A DNA stretch of 37,482 bases from Verrucomicrobiaceae bacterium (GCA_027487435.1 JAIYDP010000427.1:1-37482), one strand, 5' to 3'; counted from the first letter of the stretch, positions 1-11,311 are shown. Numbers and translations: made by a program. Notes: generated from the sequence alone by a model not told the origin.

Positions 1-150
1 AACGGCTGCGGTGAGGGCGGCTTCGCCAACGGCTGCGGTGAGGGCGGCTTCGCCAACGGCTGCGGTGAGGGCGGCTTCGCCAACGGCTGCGGTGAGGGCG
101 GCTTCGGTGAGGGTGGCTTCGCCAGCGCTTGCGGCGAGGGCGGCTTCACC
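1..150. repeat. 27-bp G+C-rich minisatellite at the window edge
   Basis: Three perfect 27-bp units (1-27, 28-54, 55-81) and most of a fourth (82-105) are followed by decayed copies to about 150. The unit length is a multiple of three, and both strands stay open across it: plus reads a TAAVRAASP repeat, minus reads GEAALTAAV. On the minus strand an ATG near 183 would start a short leader running into the repeat and off the window. Nothing here shows which strand, if either, is translated. Confidence 0.85.
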
Positions 151-370
151 GCTATTGCGTTCGATGGCTCGTCGCGCCATTGATGTGGATGTATCGCCCC
201 CCCGCGCGGCTCTCTCACGGCGCAGGACGAATAGAGGGCGACGGCAGTATTTACGAATTATGACAATGACCCTCATACGAATAAATTGGTGTCGTGAAAG
301 TGGAGGCGCCAAATGCGCGCACTAGAGGGTCCGCGTCTATTCTTGGATTGATGGGGGCACATTTGCAGCC

Positions 371-1166
371 CTACGTCCGACGAACACTTTCATCCCAAAA
401 TTCGCTTGGCGGCAGAGCGAGCAGCCTCCTCACTTGGTCCTGATGCACCGTGAGTGGAGCCGTTAAGATAAAGACTCTTTGCTCAGAAGTCTCCGGGCAA
501 TCAAACCCGCGTGTGTGGATGCGGTGGCTGTGGTAGAGGCTGACGAGGGAAAGGGCGTCGTCGCCATTTAGCCCGTAGAGGCCCCCTCGGACGGTGAGAG
601 GCAAGAGAGGCATCATTGCGATGAAGAGCCAGTGACACCCTCATCAAACCTAACAATATGGACGCAACGGTGCCCGTTCGCCCATGGCCGCCCCAGCAGT
701 GCAAGTAGAGTCTGTTGTCGGACTCAAGTCGACGCTTGAGGTCGCGGACGAGAGAGAGGACGCTGTCGTCTTCGGCAATGGAGCGGTCGGTGACTGAGGC
801 GTCGGGAGGGAGGAGGGGGGGGTACTTGGAAAGTGGACGAAAAAGGCCTGTCGTCCGTAAGACTTGATCATCTCACGGACATCGTCTTCGTACGGTCTAA
901 AGCCGACCTTGCGGCGGTCTTGGCAAGAGGGTTCGACAGGAATTTCTTTTTGAAGCATGACGAATGTGTCGATTCCTGCTACGTCACGGAGACATCGTCA
1001 CGGGATGCACCCGCTTTTAAGATGCCGTGCAGAATGTTACTGTGCTCTGCATTATCATCGCTGGCAGGATATGCACCCATGAGGACCAAGTCTTTGATTA
1101 ACCTGGTGCTGTAAGGTAAAAAACGCTTTAGACGAACCAATTGGAGAAGCTTGTGGGGCCTCTCAT
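371..1166 (-). CDS. Protein-tyrosine phosphatase, dual-specificity-like
   Basis: Cysteine-based phosphatase, likely cytosolic, that would remove phosphate from Tyr/Ser/Thr. The signature HCWGGHGRTG is intact (Cys nucleophile, P-loop Arg), and an HFPI motif precedes it as expected for this family. Introns by frame matching: 1109-1137 (29 nt), 979-1010 (32), 794-825 (32), 586-649 (64) and 440-475 (36). The resulting CDS is 603 nt and encodes 200 aa. Removing 794-825 is what restores HFPI. The 440-475 intron has no in-frame stop and is a multiple of three, so retention would insert 12 residues between SEQR and DQVRR near the C-terminus. The start at 1166 is the first ATG in frame with the GAYP strand. 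The substrate is not evident. Confidence 0.85.
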
Positions 1167-1304
1167 TTCGTGGGACAGCGCCATAGCATGGGGCAACACC
1201 GCTCTCTAATCATAAGCAAAGCTGACCATTATCCTAGACCTTGGCAGGCAGAGCAAAGCGGACCAACTTCGGCAACCTCATCTGTCCTAATTTACGGGGT
1301 ACTT
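1167..1304. other. Short intergenic stretch
   Basis: 138 bp between the phosphatase start and the NFX1-like stop on the same strand. It must hold the phosphatase promoter and the NFX1 3' end. I see no clear motif. Confidence 0.5.
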
Positions 1305-4300
1305 TTAACTGAACAGCTCATCGCTTCCTCTTGACATTTCCCACGGGTTCTCCCCAACAGCCAGCGATTCATCATCTAGAATTTCGGCGTCATCTTCCAA
1401 CACGGACTGCTCGGACAACGTGCTTGCAGCGGCTTCTTTGACTACTTTGGCGCCAAGGAAGGACTCTCCACGTTGGAGGAATCGAACGCGGAAGCTATCC
1501 CTTACGCCCTTGTCAGTCAGACCCACAATCGCTCCCTTCAGACCCCCCCAAAAGTTGTCCGCGCTTCTTCCAAGTCGCTCTCACTACTGAACACGCACAC
1601 GAACACACCGAACCCAATGTATCTCGACGTCAAACAAGAAAAGGGACATCTACCTCAGCTCATAGGCCCTGTCCCACCTCCGCAGAAAAGACCGCACAAA
1701 TCTGTACGTCTCATTCATGGATCCCTGCCGTTCTATCTCGAAGAACACAAGCAGGTCCTGCACCAGCGTCAGAGACCGCCCCCTCACAAACCATCACTTT
1801 TTGATAGGTCGAAATAACATCGTCCGCGGTGATGCCGCTGTATTTGACCTCCATTGCGGAAGACAGGAGAGAGGATGGCACGCAGGTCTCAGCCGTCTTC
1901 TTGATCTACGTCGTTACCTCGGCCCCCCCCCTCTGTCACTGTAAGCGCCCTCGTTTGCTCGTCGCCGGCGCGCAAATCGAGCTGGAAGTGATAGTAAGGC
2001 ACGAGCCCCGCCAAAATGCGCCTCTGGTCCGACGAGAGCGCGACGAACGTTTCCGACGACTTGTCCGCCGCAGCGACGAGCTCGCGCAGCTTCGCTTCGG
2101 CAGCGGAAACGAACTTGCGATTTTCCCACCCCAAAAGCACCAACGGAAACGGGTATGCCGCGCCGCACAACGTCTGAGACCTCACGAAGGAGCTTTCGTC
2201 ATGAGCCAACGTCAGCGTCATCTCACCTCGGCAGCGCCTCATTGATATTCAGCGCAGCCGCAAACTTGGCGTTACGCTCGCTGCGTAGTCGCTTGTCCTC
2301 GCAGTGGTCGTCGCATGCGACGCTAACGGCAGCCACACCCCCGCAGCGGTCCCGCGTCTCCTTGCGGAGGCCGCATGGGCATTTCGAAACGACCTTTTCG
2401 ACGCATTGGCTCGCATCGCAGGGGCTGGCGCCGTGGCAGAGGGCGGGGCAAGCGTGGCCGCAGGACATGACGAGCCCGCACTTGGCAGCACACACCCCAG
2501 CCGGCGCGCATGACCCAGCGTGGCAGCTCTTGGCGCACTTGTGTCTGCCGCAAGGGAGATCCTGTCCGCAAGTGGCGCCACACGACGCGCTACGAAAGCA
2601 CTTTCAAATCAGCGCAGAAAGCGGCGCACGAACGGGGGTGGGTAACGTCGAGCGTCCGCACATGCAGGCCTTCCTTTCGACAACTGCGCAGGGTGCGCAA
2701 GACTGGCCGTCCGAATGGCAAGCGTGCGCGACGGCATGACCGCACGAGCGCGCACGATGACAGGGCCGGTCGCAGGCTGGCGGTTTGGTACCGCATCGGA
2801 CGGGAGGATAGACAATGCTGCCGCCGCAGGGGCAGGCGAGCTCGTCCATGGAGTAAATTGGGCAGGGGTCGCAAGGGCCTGCATGACAGGGGGCCTGAAG
2901 ATGTGAGCAGGCCAACGAGGGTGGCGCACGGAGCACTTGTGCAGCCCGCACTTGAGAGGCCGGCCGCATGTGTGTGGGCAGGGGTGAGCGTCCTTGACAT
3001 TGAAGACGGGGCAGCAGACGGCATTGCATCGATGCCTGCCACACCTCCGCTTGGTGTTGCACTCCTGCTGGTCAACGATGGAGCGAAAGGAAGACCTTCC
3101 CGCATTTCGGCGGGCCGGAGAAATCTTTGCAATCGATGACAAACTCCTCCGCCCCGCATCGGCAGCGAAGGGCCTGCTGCAGGGGGCAGATGGGGCAGGG
3201 GCCGTCGTGGCACGTCTGAGCGGTGAGTCCAAACATTGTGCGGCGAACCGCGGCGCAGGAATGGCTGCAAGCGAGGTCTTTGCCGCAGGGCTGCCCGCAA
3301 GATGGCAGAGCGTCGAGACAAGTCGTGCGGGGGGGGGCGTTTGGAAGAGTCGACGACAGGACATGGCCTCCCGCGCACTTGAGGCTAACGAACGGGAGCC
3401 TCCTGCAAGCTTCAGGAGGATCGCGGATGGTGTGCATGACTTGCAGGGGGGGCATATCCCTTCATGACACGTCATAAAGCAGTTATGGTGGCCGCACGCC
3501 AAGAGTCTGTCAAGATTAAGGAGCACTGGGCATCAAACTTGTCGCAAGGTCGCTCGCAACGGAAGGCAAGCAGGCCCTCACGGCCACAAGGCAGCGACGC
3601 GCAAGGCTTCTCCTCCGCAGCGCCATGAGAGAAGCAAGTCGCTGCCACGAGCTCCTTGCACGGCGGGCAGTCCCCCTTGTGACACCGCCTTGCGCAAACA
3701 TGTCGCGTACACGCCAAGCCTTTGTTGCAGACGGCGCCACAACCAGCCTCCCGCACGACGTCCGAGCATCGAAGGTTGTAACTCTTCCTGCCGCAGCCGC
3801 AGCTTTCAACTCGAGTTGTCAGCGCGCACGGGGGGCATGGGCCGGGGTGACAAGAGAGGGTGCATGGGTGGGTGCACTGTGAGCCTTCGCGAATGCGGCC
3901 GCACGTCTAGAGCGAGTGAGGGTGCAGCAAGTGGGCGCGACCTGGCCGCAGCTGTGAGGCGCCATTGCGGATGGGTCCGGATTCTTTGTTCGGCCACAGA
4001 AGCAGAAGTACGCCATGGGACCTTCGGAGACTGTGCGGCATGTAGGGCAAGAGAACTTGGCATCGCTGGCTTGGGTCGCCCATTTCCTCGAGCACTGGGG
4101 GGGGGGTCAGCGTTGAACAAATGATCGCACTTGGAGGTGCATGATGGAGAAGCAGCCTCTGCAACTGAACACGCTTTGGCTAACGTGGACAACCTCATAG
4201 CAAATGGGACACTCGTACTTCTTCGTCCGCAGCAAAGTGCTTAAATGCACGTGCGCTTCAACATCTCGGCGAGGCTTTGACGACGAAGGCCTGCTTCTCG

Positions 4301-4838
4301 ATTTGGTATCGAGGTTCCTTCGGACTGAACTGGCCGAGCTTGAGCTTGAGATCTCTGACGCTGCACTTGGGGCTGGAGAGGAGGGCCGAGGAGCTTCTTT
4401 TTGCTTTTGTCGTTGGCCTTTTTGGGAGTCATTGCCTCTCGACTTCTGAGAATGGCCCCGAGGAGTTGCTGCTGGTGCAGCCATTTGTGGAGACTCTCCA
4501 GGGCTTGGCACAGTGGGGGCTTCGTCGGGCCTCGTCGCAGCAGCTGAAGGCCTTGCCACCCTTTTCTCGGAGGGAGCGACATTTGTACCCCTTCGAAGTA
4601 GGACGACGGGTTGCGAACCCTCTAAAGCAGACGATTGCGATGCTCTACTTTCACGGGGCCCGCTCCGTGGCCCTCGGCGATTGGTCGAGTTTGTAGCTGG
4701 AACGCTCGGAACAAACGCGATTGCATCAAGGTTGAAAGAAGTGCGAGGAGAGGCAGTTGCATGGGAACCATCTGCAGCGCTCACAACTCCATCACGACGA
4801 GGACTAAAAGCCTTGCTCGCGTCGAGTGCGTTGTCCAT
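1305..4838 (-). CDS. NFX1: NFX1-type zinc-finger protein with RING and R3H
   Basis: Homologue of the NF-X1 / shuttle craft / FAP1 family, nuclear proteins that act as transcriptional regulators or RING ubiquitin ligases. The N-terminal ~210 residues are Ser/Pro/Arg-rich and disordered. A RING follows (YECPICYEVV..., then HLQ, an intron, and C-x3-W). Next comes the diagnostic YFCFCGRTKNPDP segment and a long series of NFX1-type Cys/His fingers, for example CGHACPALCHGASPC. The R3H domain lies around 1960-2130, with RKFVSAAEAKLREL and SSDQRRILAGLVPYYHF. The C-terminal part (about 1305-1800) fits the variable tail of the family. Several introns of about 36 nt interrupt the gene, so the finger region shifts frame repeatedly. 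I did not fix every junction. The start is the ATG at 4838. Confidence 0.85.
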
Positions 4839-4921
4839 TCTGGATGAACGATCGTGTCTTAACTTCTTCGTATTTATTATTTATCTAATCGAACACGTCC
4901 GTGCTTGCAGACCGATCCGGT

Positions 4922-5238
4922 GATGTCCTTGTCACAGCTTTGGAAGCTTCGCGCGGGCCAGAAATGCTTGGTAAACCTCATTACCAATGACGCTTTTTGC
5001 CTGCTCGCTGTGCTGTAAGTGCCATTGCGCTGCACGGCAACCTCGAGAGCAACACGAAGATCCCTTTCATTTTGGCACAGAGGTCACCTTCGGCTGTGTA
5101 AATTTCACTGTCAACATAGACCTTCTGGGCCTACGGAGCTCAGAACAACCGAATGGACCCCCCTACTTCTGTCTTCATCACTCTCGCCCTTGCAACGTAT
5201 CTGACGTCGATGCGAGAGGGCTGTGCGAAGCTTACCTA
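4922..5238 (+). CDS. Putative small spliced gene, function unknown
   Basis: An ATG at 4922 opens MSLSQLWKLRAGQKCLVNLI..., followed by a well-formed 35-nt intron (5015-5049, GTAAGT donor). The next exon reads NTKIPFILAQR. A second intron probably follows at about 5084-5120, but two splice choices remain open and give different C-termini. I recognise no family. The start lies 83 bp from the divergent NFX1 start. The gene could also extend further right into the open segments near 5280-5390. Confidence 0.4.
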
Positions 5239-5695
5239 AGGGCTTAGATAGAACGCATCCCAATGCACACTGTCATAGAAGACGTCACTGCCAGCTTCCT
5301 GAATTTTTCATAGATTGCGTAGTAAGATACTTCATCCAATATTGTGCCCTTCAAATATTAAGAATCAGCAGAGGCGAACAATAAACCAAAATTCCGCCGT
5401 GTATGACGCCAGGGAATCCAGTATGATGGCTTTTCAAGTCGACAATGAAAACGGAGTCGCCACTGTCCTTGTCTACAAAGAGGGAGCCCTTTTGTCTCAA
5501 AAGGAGAGCAAGTAAGAACGTACTTTCAACCCATGATCATTTGAAGGGTTGCATACGAAGCAATTGTGGCCAGGGAGGTGAACGAAAATGTTGTCTGCCA
5601 ATTCCAAATTCCCCTCCTCCATTTAAAAGCGAGACTTCACAACGGCTGCGGACTCTTTGTCGATTGCTTCGCGCGCTTGCTGATTGGATCAACGA
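5239..5695 (+). other. Unresolved intron-rich segment
   Basis: Protein-like open segments on the plus strand include one starting with ATG at 5424 (MMAFQVDNENGVATVLVYK). It can be joined through a 35-nt intron (near 5514-5548) to an open frame reading VAYEAIVAREVNENVVCQF, which stops near 5740. This may be a separate small gene or the 5' part of the TTC39-like gene. I could not make one consistent model. Confidence 0.3.
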
Positions 5696-7280
5696 ATGGG
5701 AAAGTCTCTACCAAGTCTTCCCAGCGGAGATGTTGCCGACAGTGAGATCCTTAATCTTCGCTACAGTGACGACGAGGCGATTGCTGGAGCGTCAGTCCTG
5801 AATGCGTCGGACATGGCAAATTTTGCGAGCTCCCTTGCGATCAAATTCATGATTTCAAGGTGTAGCTCGACTCTCTCTCTAATGGAGAGTCTTGTAGCCA
5901 ACATGTCAAAGAGTTGCAATGCTGGAGGTCCGCGGCAACCCCTTGTGTCTGACGACACGATTTGGAGGACCGAAGCAGAGCTGTGGCTCTCCCTTTGCTG
6001 GATTGCTGATGGGTCTCTCCTGAAAGGAGCCCATCGTCTGCGAAGATGCTGGCTCCACTACGCAGACTTTTCGATGCGCCACCCAGACCATCCCTCCACT
6101 CAATTCGTCGTCCCCGCTTTCAAGTTTTTCGTCTCATTGTCTTTTCAAGCCACCCATTGCCCTCTCACCTCTTAGAGTGCCACCTAAGTTCGCCTGGGTC
6201 GTGCGACTCCTTGGCTTCCAAGCCGACCGAGCGGAAGGTCTCCGCGAGCTTCGGCGTATCTCCTCCCTCTCGCAGCCGCGCGCTCACTTCGCTTCGACCC
6301 TTTCTCTTTGGATCCTGATCTTTTACCTCGAAGATGACGACGCCGTTGACAAATTGCACGACGATGTCGCCGACGCTGCGCCGACGCTGCTGAGCCGCTT
6401 CCTCTTCGGCTACTCGCTCAGGCGCAAAGGCTGCGTTGAGGAAGCGCAGCGCCATTTTTCGGCTCTGTGGGACGCCTCCACACATTTTTCGCCCTTTCAT
6501 ATGCTCGTCCTGTACGAGAGAGCGTGGTGCGACTTCCTCCTTAGGCGATGGCATCTCGCTGTACCTGCGTTATTCGAATTTCTTCGAAATCATTCCGCCA
6601 AGACGTACAGGGCGTACGCAATTTACCAACTTGGCGTCGCATTGGCCGCACTTGGTCGCCAGTCCGAAGCGCTCGATGCTTGGACGACGACGGCCGAGGC
6701 GGTGCGGCGGAACTACTCCTGGGACGCATACGCCGCTAGGAAATCGTCTCAATTTTGTTGTCGCGGATTTCGGGAGATCGACCTGCAGCTTGTTGAGGCC
6801 TACAACTCGATGCGATGCAAAGACAGCGCCGCTTGCGCAGCCATCGCAACGTCCGCTCTGCTGCTGAGTCACGACGATGCCGACGTTGGCCAAATCTTGG
6901 CCCTTCTTCGCAGCGATGGCGCTGACGGCGTTTCCCCAGCGCCACCACTTCAGCAGCGCACATCGTTTCAGGACGTCGGCGGCATCATCTACAGCGTCGG
7001 AAGATGTGCCATCAGCGAAGAAATTTCATCCGCCTGTTTTGAGACGCTCTGGCGTCGCCGACGAGAGCTTGGTTGTGAGCTCTTTTACGCGCCGTTTGCG
7101 ATGATCCGTTGGAGCCGAATGCGACTGCGCGGAGGCCGGCCGTCGGAGGCTCGCGCGATGATGGATGAAGTTGGAGCGGCGATGAGGGGTGTCCCCTTTG
7201 ACTTTGACAAGGCGTTCCATCGCAAAGCGCAGAGGATGTACGAAATGATAGATCATGCGGATGAACACGCATCTAGATGA
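5696..7280 (+). CDS. TTC39: TTC39/Iml2-family TPR protein
   Basis: Member of the Iml2/TTC39 tetratricopeptide family (yeast Iml2 acts in lipid-droplet and inclusion clearance; animal TTC39 is linked to lipid metabolism). Recognisable signatures are LWLSLCWIADGSL, VVPAFKFFVSLVPPKFAWV and LLGFQADRAEGL, the last two joined by removing a 37-nt intron at 6139-6175. TPR-like helices follow to the C-terminus, including RRKGCVEEAQRHFSALWD and YRAYAIYQLGVALAALGR. The model gives 515 aa, slightly short for the family. The start is uncertain: 5696 is the first ATG after an in-frame stop, but upstream exons may exist. The stop is 23 bp from the convergent COMMD9 stop. Confidence 0.8.
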
Positions 7281-7303
7281 TATTTAAATCGAATAAGTGG
7301 CGT

Positions 7304-7957
7304 TTATTGTACAGAGCTCAGCTGGTCTCGGATTTTGCCAAGGCCGTCGAGAAGCACGCCGAGCTCCTCTCGGTTCACTTCGAAGGTGACGGAGCGGAGC
7401 TGTGGGAGATCAGACGTTGAGCTAGGCGGCTGTCTGATCTGAACTGTCAATTAATGCATTGCGAACCAAAGAACCTTGAGGTCGATGACCGCAGAAGGGA
7501 CGGCCATCTGCGCCATGGTGCTGGACGCTGCTTTTATGTCCAGCCGCCAATCTGACTCAACAAGCTGTGGGACGGAGACTTGAGACTTAATTAACTCTTC
7601 TCGCCACTCTGCGGAATGAAATGCAATGATTGTAGAGATGAGCGTTGCAAGTTGAGGGTGAAAGCCAGGGGGGAAACATGAACGAACGCCATCTTGACTT
7701 AAATTATTGTACAAGCAATGTGACACAAGAGATCTCGCTGCGACGACTGTCTGGAAAGATGTCACGATAAAATGCTGAGAAAGAACCTGAAGGATTTCGC
7801 TCTCCTCAAGAGAAAGGGCAGTCGCAAGCTTCTTGCAAAGGGCATTCGGTAGCGTGATAAGATTCCTCGTTTGGAAAGAGGCGATAAAAAACTCGTCCAC
7901 AGCAGCTTTCGACGGGCTACTCAACAGCTTCGCAAGTGGTTCTGTTTGCAACTCCAT
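7304..7957 (-). CDS. COMMD9: COMM-domain protein, COMMD9-like
   Basis: COMMD proteins form the Commander complex, which recycles endosomal cargo. The C-terminal COMM domain is clear: LVESDWRLDIKAASST and MAQMAVPSAVIDLK, then after an intron LRSVTFEVNREELGVLLDGL and GKIRDQL. These match COMMD9 (WRVDIK, RMAVP, LDGLGRIRDQL) better than other COMMD paralogues. The single intron is 7439-7474 (36 nt). Exons sum to 618 nt, 205 aa, close to COMMD9's usual ~198. An in-frame ATG 30 nt upstream (7987) is the alternative start. The preceding same-strand 63-aa ORF ends 14 nt before that upstream ATG. Confidence 0.9.
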
Positions 7958-8001
7958 TGTCCAAACTAGAATTTTGAGTTGATTCATTAAGTTACAGCGG
8001 G

Positions 8002-8193
8002 CTATTTCTTCGGGTCGATCAGCTGCGTTTGGCTCTTGCCATGAAACCGCTTAATGTGCTGCTTTATCGAAAAGATAACCTTCTCTGGGATAACTTCTAG
8101 CGCTTCCTGACCAACAGCTTCGATTACGACACCGTCGGGAAGAATCATGAAGTGCCGATGAAGCAGGGTTGACAGTTTAGAAACGTCAAACAT
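8002..8193 (-). CDS. Hypothetical 63-aa protein
   Basis: Intact ORF beginning MFDVSKLSTLLHRHFMILPD and ending LIDPKK. No domain is recognised; the composition is ordinary globular-like with a basic C-terminus. It sits between the stop of the C2/membrane protein (8258) and COMMD9, both on the same strand. It could be a complete small gene, an alternative 5' exon of COMMD9, or chance. Confidence 0.4.
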   Translation of the reverse strand: MFDVSKLSTLLHRHFMILPDGVVIEAVGQEALEVIPEKVIFSIKQHIKRFHGKSQTQLIDPKK

Positions 8194-8257
8194 GGCAACA
8201 TGAGAGAGAGTAGCACTATGCGATGGGTCTGAAATGTAAGCCCATGAAAATAAGGTC

Positions 8258-10643
8258 TCAACCAGATCTCGATGTCACCGCGAAGTCGGTCACGACCGCA
8301 CGCCTGCAAGCACCATTCTTTCCCCGCCAACGCTCAATCCGCGAGAGAATATCCCGCAGCTCGCGAGGGGACATCTGCGCATCGAGAGGCACATAGAAAG
8401 TGTTCTCAGGGCAGAATAGCCGCCGAATCAGGTCAGCAATTCTTCCGCCCATGTACACCGTGTTCATGAAAACATAAAACAAGACGCCATGGCCGAATGC
8501 GAGTCCCGCGTAGAGCACAAACGTGATCAACCCTCCTGTCACTTGCGACCTTTCTGTGGCAGCGATCGCATGGGCAACCTTCGCCATGTCAGCCGCAGGG
8601 AAGTTCCACAAGCAGAGGTCAATAAGCGCGACCAGAAGGGGGTCCAGCCACGCGGCTATCCCAAAGCAAACGACGAGGCGATTGGCGTGGACAAACGTCG
8701 CTTGCAATGCGGTCTGAAACGCAACCAAGATCGCCGCTAGGAAAACAAACATGGCGGTGAGCATGACCGGCCCTGCGGCAGTGACCGCCAGCTGCGAGCC
8801 AAGCGACGCGTTTGCATCTGAATACGAGATGAGGACGTGATACGGCCGGATGTCGACGCTGAAGACGGCGAGGTTTAAGAGCCGAAGAGCGAAGAGTTGG
8901 GCGAAGAAGTGGAGGAAGATGCGGATCCAAACGCAGAGGAGGAGCATCGCCCATGCGCCCGCGCACTTCTTCGCCCGCCACTGCGTGAAGCCGAGGTCGT
9001 TGATGGCCTCCGTCGTGACGATGGCAAGTCGGTTTTGGATTCGCCTGCGTTCGCGAGGGCCCTGTCGTCGTGAGGACGGTTCTAACATTCAGTGGGGCTG
9101 ACCTTCGGTTGATGGACGGACGTCTTGTACTCCCGCAGCCTCGGGTCGAACTCAACGACCTCCCCCTCCTCGTGCCAAAAGTTCTTCTTCTTCCTCTTCC
9201 GGATCCACTTCTGTCGCAGCTTCATCAGCAGCAGCAGCGGCAGGCTCTTCTTGTCCTCTTTCTCGTCGTCATCTTCGTTTTTGTCTCCGTCTTCGTCGAC
9301 GGCTTTGGCGGGACCCTTCGGCTCAACCCTCAGCGACGGGTCGTCGTCAGGCTCCTCATCACTCCCCTCAGAGTCCGTCGCTTCATCCCCTATCACAGCC
9401 GCACCGTCGACAAGCTTGCCGCTAGCGAGGGCCTCCGTCCCGTCGTTTGCAAAGCATTTGTTGAACTCCACGCCGGCCCGTGCTTGCTCGAGAAAGTACG
9501 TTCTCCTCACCTATCACATCAATGCTTGACGCGCAAGAGCAACCTGATCCTCCTGCACATCAGCAACCACTCTTGCCAAGCGCTTGACTTTAAAGTACAT
9601 ATTGCAAAGCCATCTCGACGTGTCGTCTGCGATCATTTTCTCAATCGTCGAGTATTTCTTGATGGTCAAGTCTATGGGACCTTTCAGAAGAGGAACACGG
9701 AAGTGGCCAGCAATGATGTCCCCTGACGGCTCACAGAGAGGGAAAACAGCCCACCCAACGGGTGTGTCGTGCGGGCTGTGATGGCCGCGGCAAAGAAACA
9801 GCTCAAAGACAAAGCACATGGCGATCGAAACATGCTGAGACGGAGGTGCAGAAATGGCCAACACGTCGCGGAACACGAGGTCAAGGTCAGAAGGTCGGTC
9901 CTCGTGCAGCGACGGCGACGTCCGCACGGGTTCCACGGAGAGGGGCTTGCCTCCAAAGCGGTCCCAAAGAGTCAAGGCGAAGTAGTACTCCCCTCGCGGG
10001 AGGCGGTGGCGAACCACGCGGGCGGTCTCAATCCGGACCTGACGGAGTTAGGCAAGCGACGACGTGAGTTCGACTTGAAGCGGCTGAGCGCTTTTGGAAA
10101 ACTTGATTGGCCAATGTTGCGACAAGTCGGAGATTTCGTAGCGAGCTTGGTCACTGTGGGGCCGTCCGAAGAGGCGTCTGATTTCAGCGTCTCTTTTGCG
10201 GGTGCGAGCTCGCGCCTCGAAGTATTCTGCCAGCGTATTGCGATAGAGCATCATCGCGACTCGAGATGTCATGGACTGGAGAGAATGCAGCCAGCCCAGC
10301 TGCAAGAGAACCTCAATCTGAAATATTCGCCTTGCCCGCCGCGAGATCAACTTCTTCTGCATGTCCCCAACGTAGCGGAGACCACGCCGAATCCGGGATT
10401 CTTTTCTCTTTTCGAGAGCAAGTTCTTGCCGCTTTGCAGCAACCTTCGTTTGAACCTCTTCGTACGAGATCGAGCCGATCGTTACGGCATTCTGCTCTAG
10501 CTCCTCCATCCGATCGCTTTGGTCTCTAACAGCGGATGTCGCAAGAGCGCGCTAGAAGTTTGAAAAGAAGACAGGATGAGCCTTACCATGAGCTGGTGAA
10601 TTCCATCCTTGTGCTCTGTCCGCGATTGCAAGATCTCATCCAT
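8258..10643 (-). CDS. C2-like, multi-pass membrane protein (OFCC1-like?)
   Basis: Spliced 746-aa model with introns 10552-10586 (35 nt), 10039-10074 (36), 9511-9543 (33) and 9062-9102 (41). Order: an N-terminal charged helical region (coiled-coil-like, MEELEQNAV...); a beta-rich C2-like module from RLPRGEYYFALTLWDRFGG to GWAVFPLCEPSG, HFRVPLLKGPIDLTI and WLCNMYFKVKRL; an acidic linker (EGSDEEPDDD...); a basic patch (KWIRKRKKKNFW); then about five hydrophobic segments and a C-terminal cytosolic tail. The combination recalls large proteins annotated as orofacial cleft 1 candidate (OFCC1)-like in flagellated eukaryotes; that is a recollection, not an alignment. The function is unknown. The 5' end may extend into the Pro/Ser-rich block upstream, because a frame ending AVQRDK can be spliced in front of ILQSRTEHKDG. 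Confidence 0.65.
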
Positions 10644-10689
10644 TAACGAAAGCGTTAAAAACTAATCCTAAAGTTTTACTTTATCCCGT

Positions 10690-11260
10690 TGCACTGCACT
10701 GGTTGACGGACTTTCGATAAAGTGGATGTCAACAAATGGGATGCTCACATCAACTCTTATTCTAGCGGCCAGGAGACCAAAGAGGCACAGGGGCAAACGG
10801 CAGTACAAAGAGGGGACAAGAGGGTTCGTCTTTGTGCTAGTCAACAGATTCGAAAGTCTGCAGCCGAAATCGTCTGTAGCAGAGGATAGGAAGCGAGGCG
10901 AAAGGGCGGGATGAGATAGGGGGTGCAGAGGCTGTAGTGGAAGTAGAAGCTTGGGAAGCGGGTGTGGTGAAATTTCTCGGAGTATGGGGTGGCGATTTCG
11001 AAGGCTTGTGGGGGGACATCGGACGAAGAGACGGAGGACTCCGAGGTGGCGGACTATCCTGCGACGGTTCGGGGGTCGGACGGGGTCGATGGCTCTGGAG
11101 TTTTCAAATGATTGCTGGGGGTCCTAGCAAAAGAGGCCCTCTCGGGGCTGACAGAGGGGCGAGCATGGGCTGGAAGGGTTGGAGCAACGGGGGCTGCGAC
11201 GAAGGGAATGGGCGGAGGGGCAGCTGACGGGGGCCCACTGAGAGGGGAGGGTTGGAGCGA
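10690..11260 (-). other. Pro/Ser-rich open block, gene membership unresolved
   Basis: The minus strand holds long open frames of strongly Pro/Ser/Thr-rich composition, such as PPSAAPPPIPFVAAPVAPTL and MSPHKPSKSPPHTPRNFTTP. It looks like a disordered coding region cut by one or two short introns. It lies between the cyclase stop (11312) and the C2/membrane protein start (10643), all on one strand. It could be the N-terminal part of the C2 protein, a C-terminal extension of the cyclase, or its own gene. Plus-strand Gly-rich ORFs here are its shadows. Confidence 0.4.
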
Positions 11261-11311
11261 TCAAGTTGACATCAGGTCATTACACTCACTCACACGTTCA
11301 TCAAAAGTCAA

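Noticed and set aside
1..105. CRISPR array
   Set aside because: The repeats are directly tandem with no spacers, and the window is eukaryotic.
833..1114. Plus-strand 93-aa ORF over the phosphatase
   Set aside because: It is antisense to the PTP exons, whose catalytic motif and splice frames are clear on the minus strand.
2155..3467. Several plus-strand ORFs of 150-210 aa
   Set aside because: They are shadows of the Cys-rich NFX1 fingers on the minus strand; G+C-rich finger codons keep the opposite frames open.
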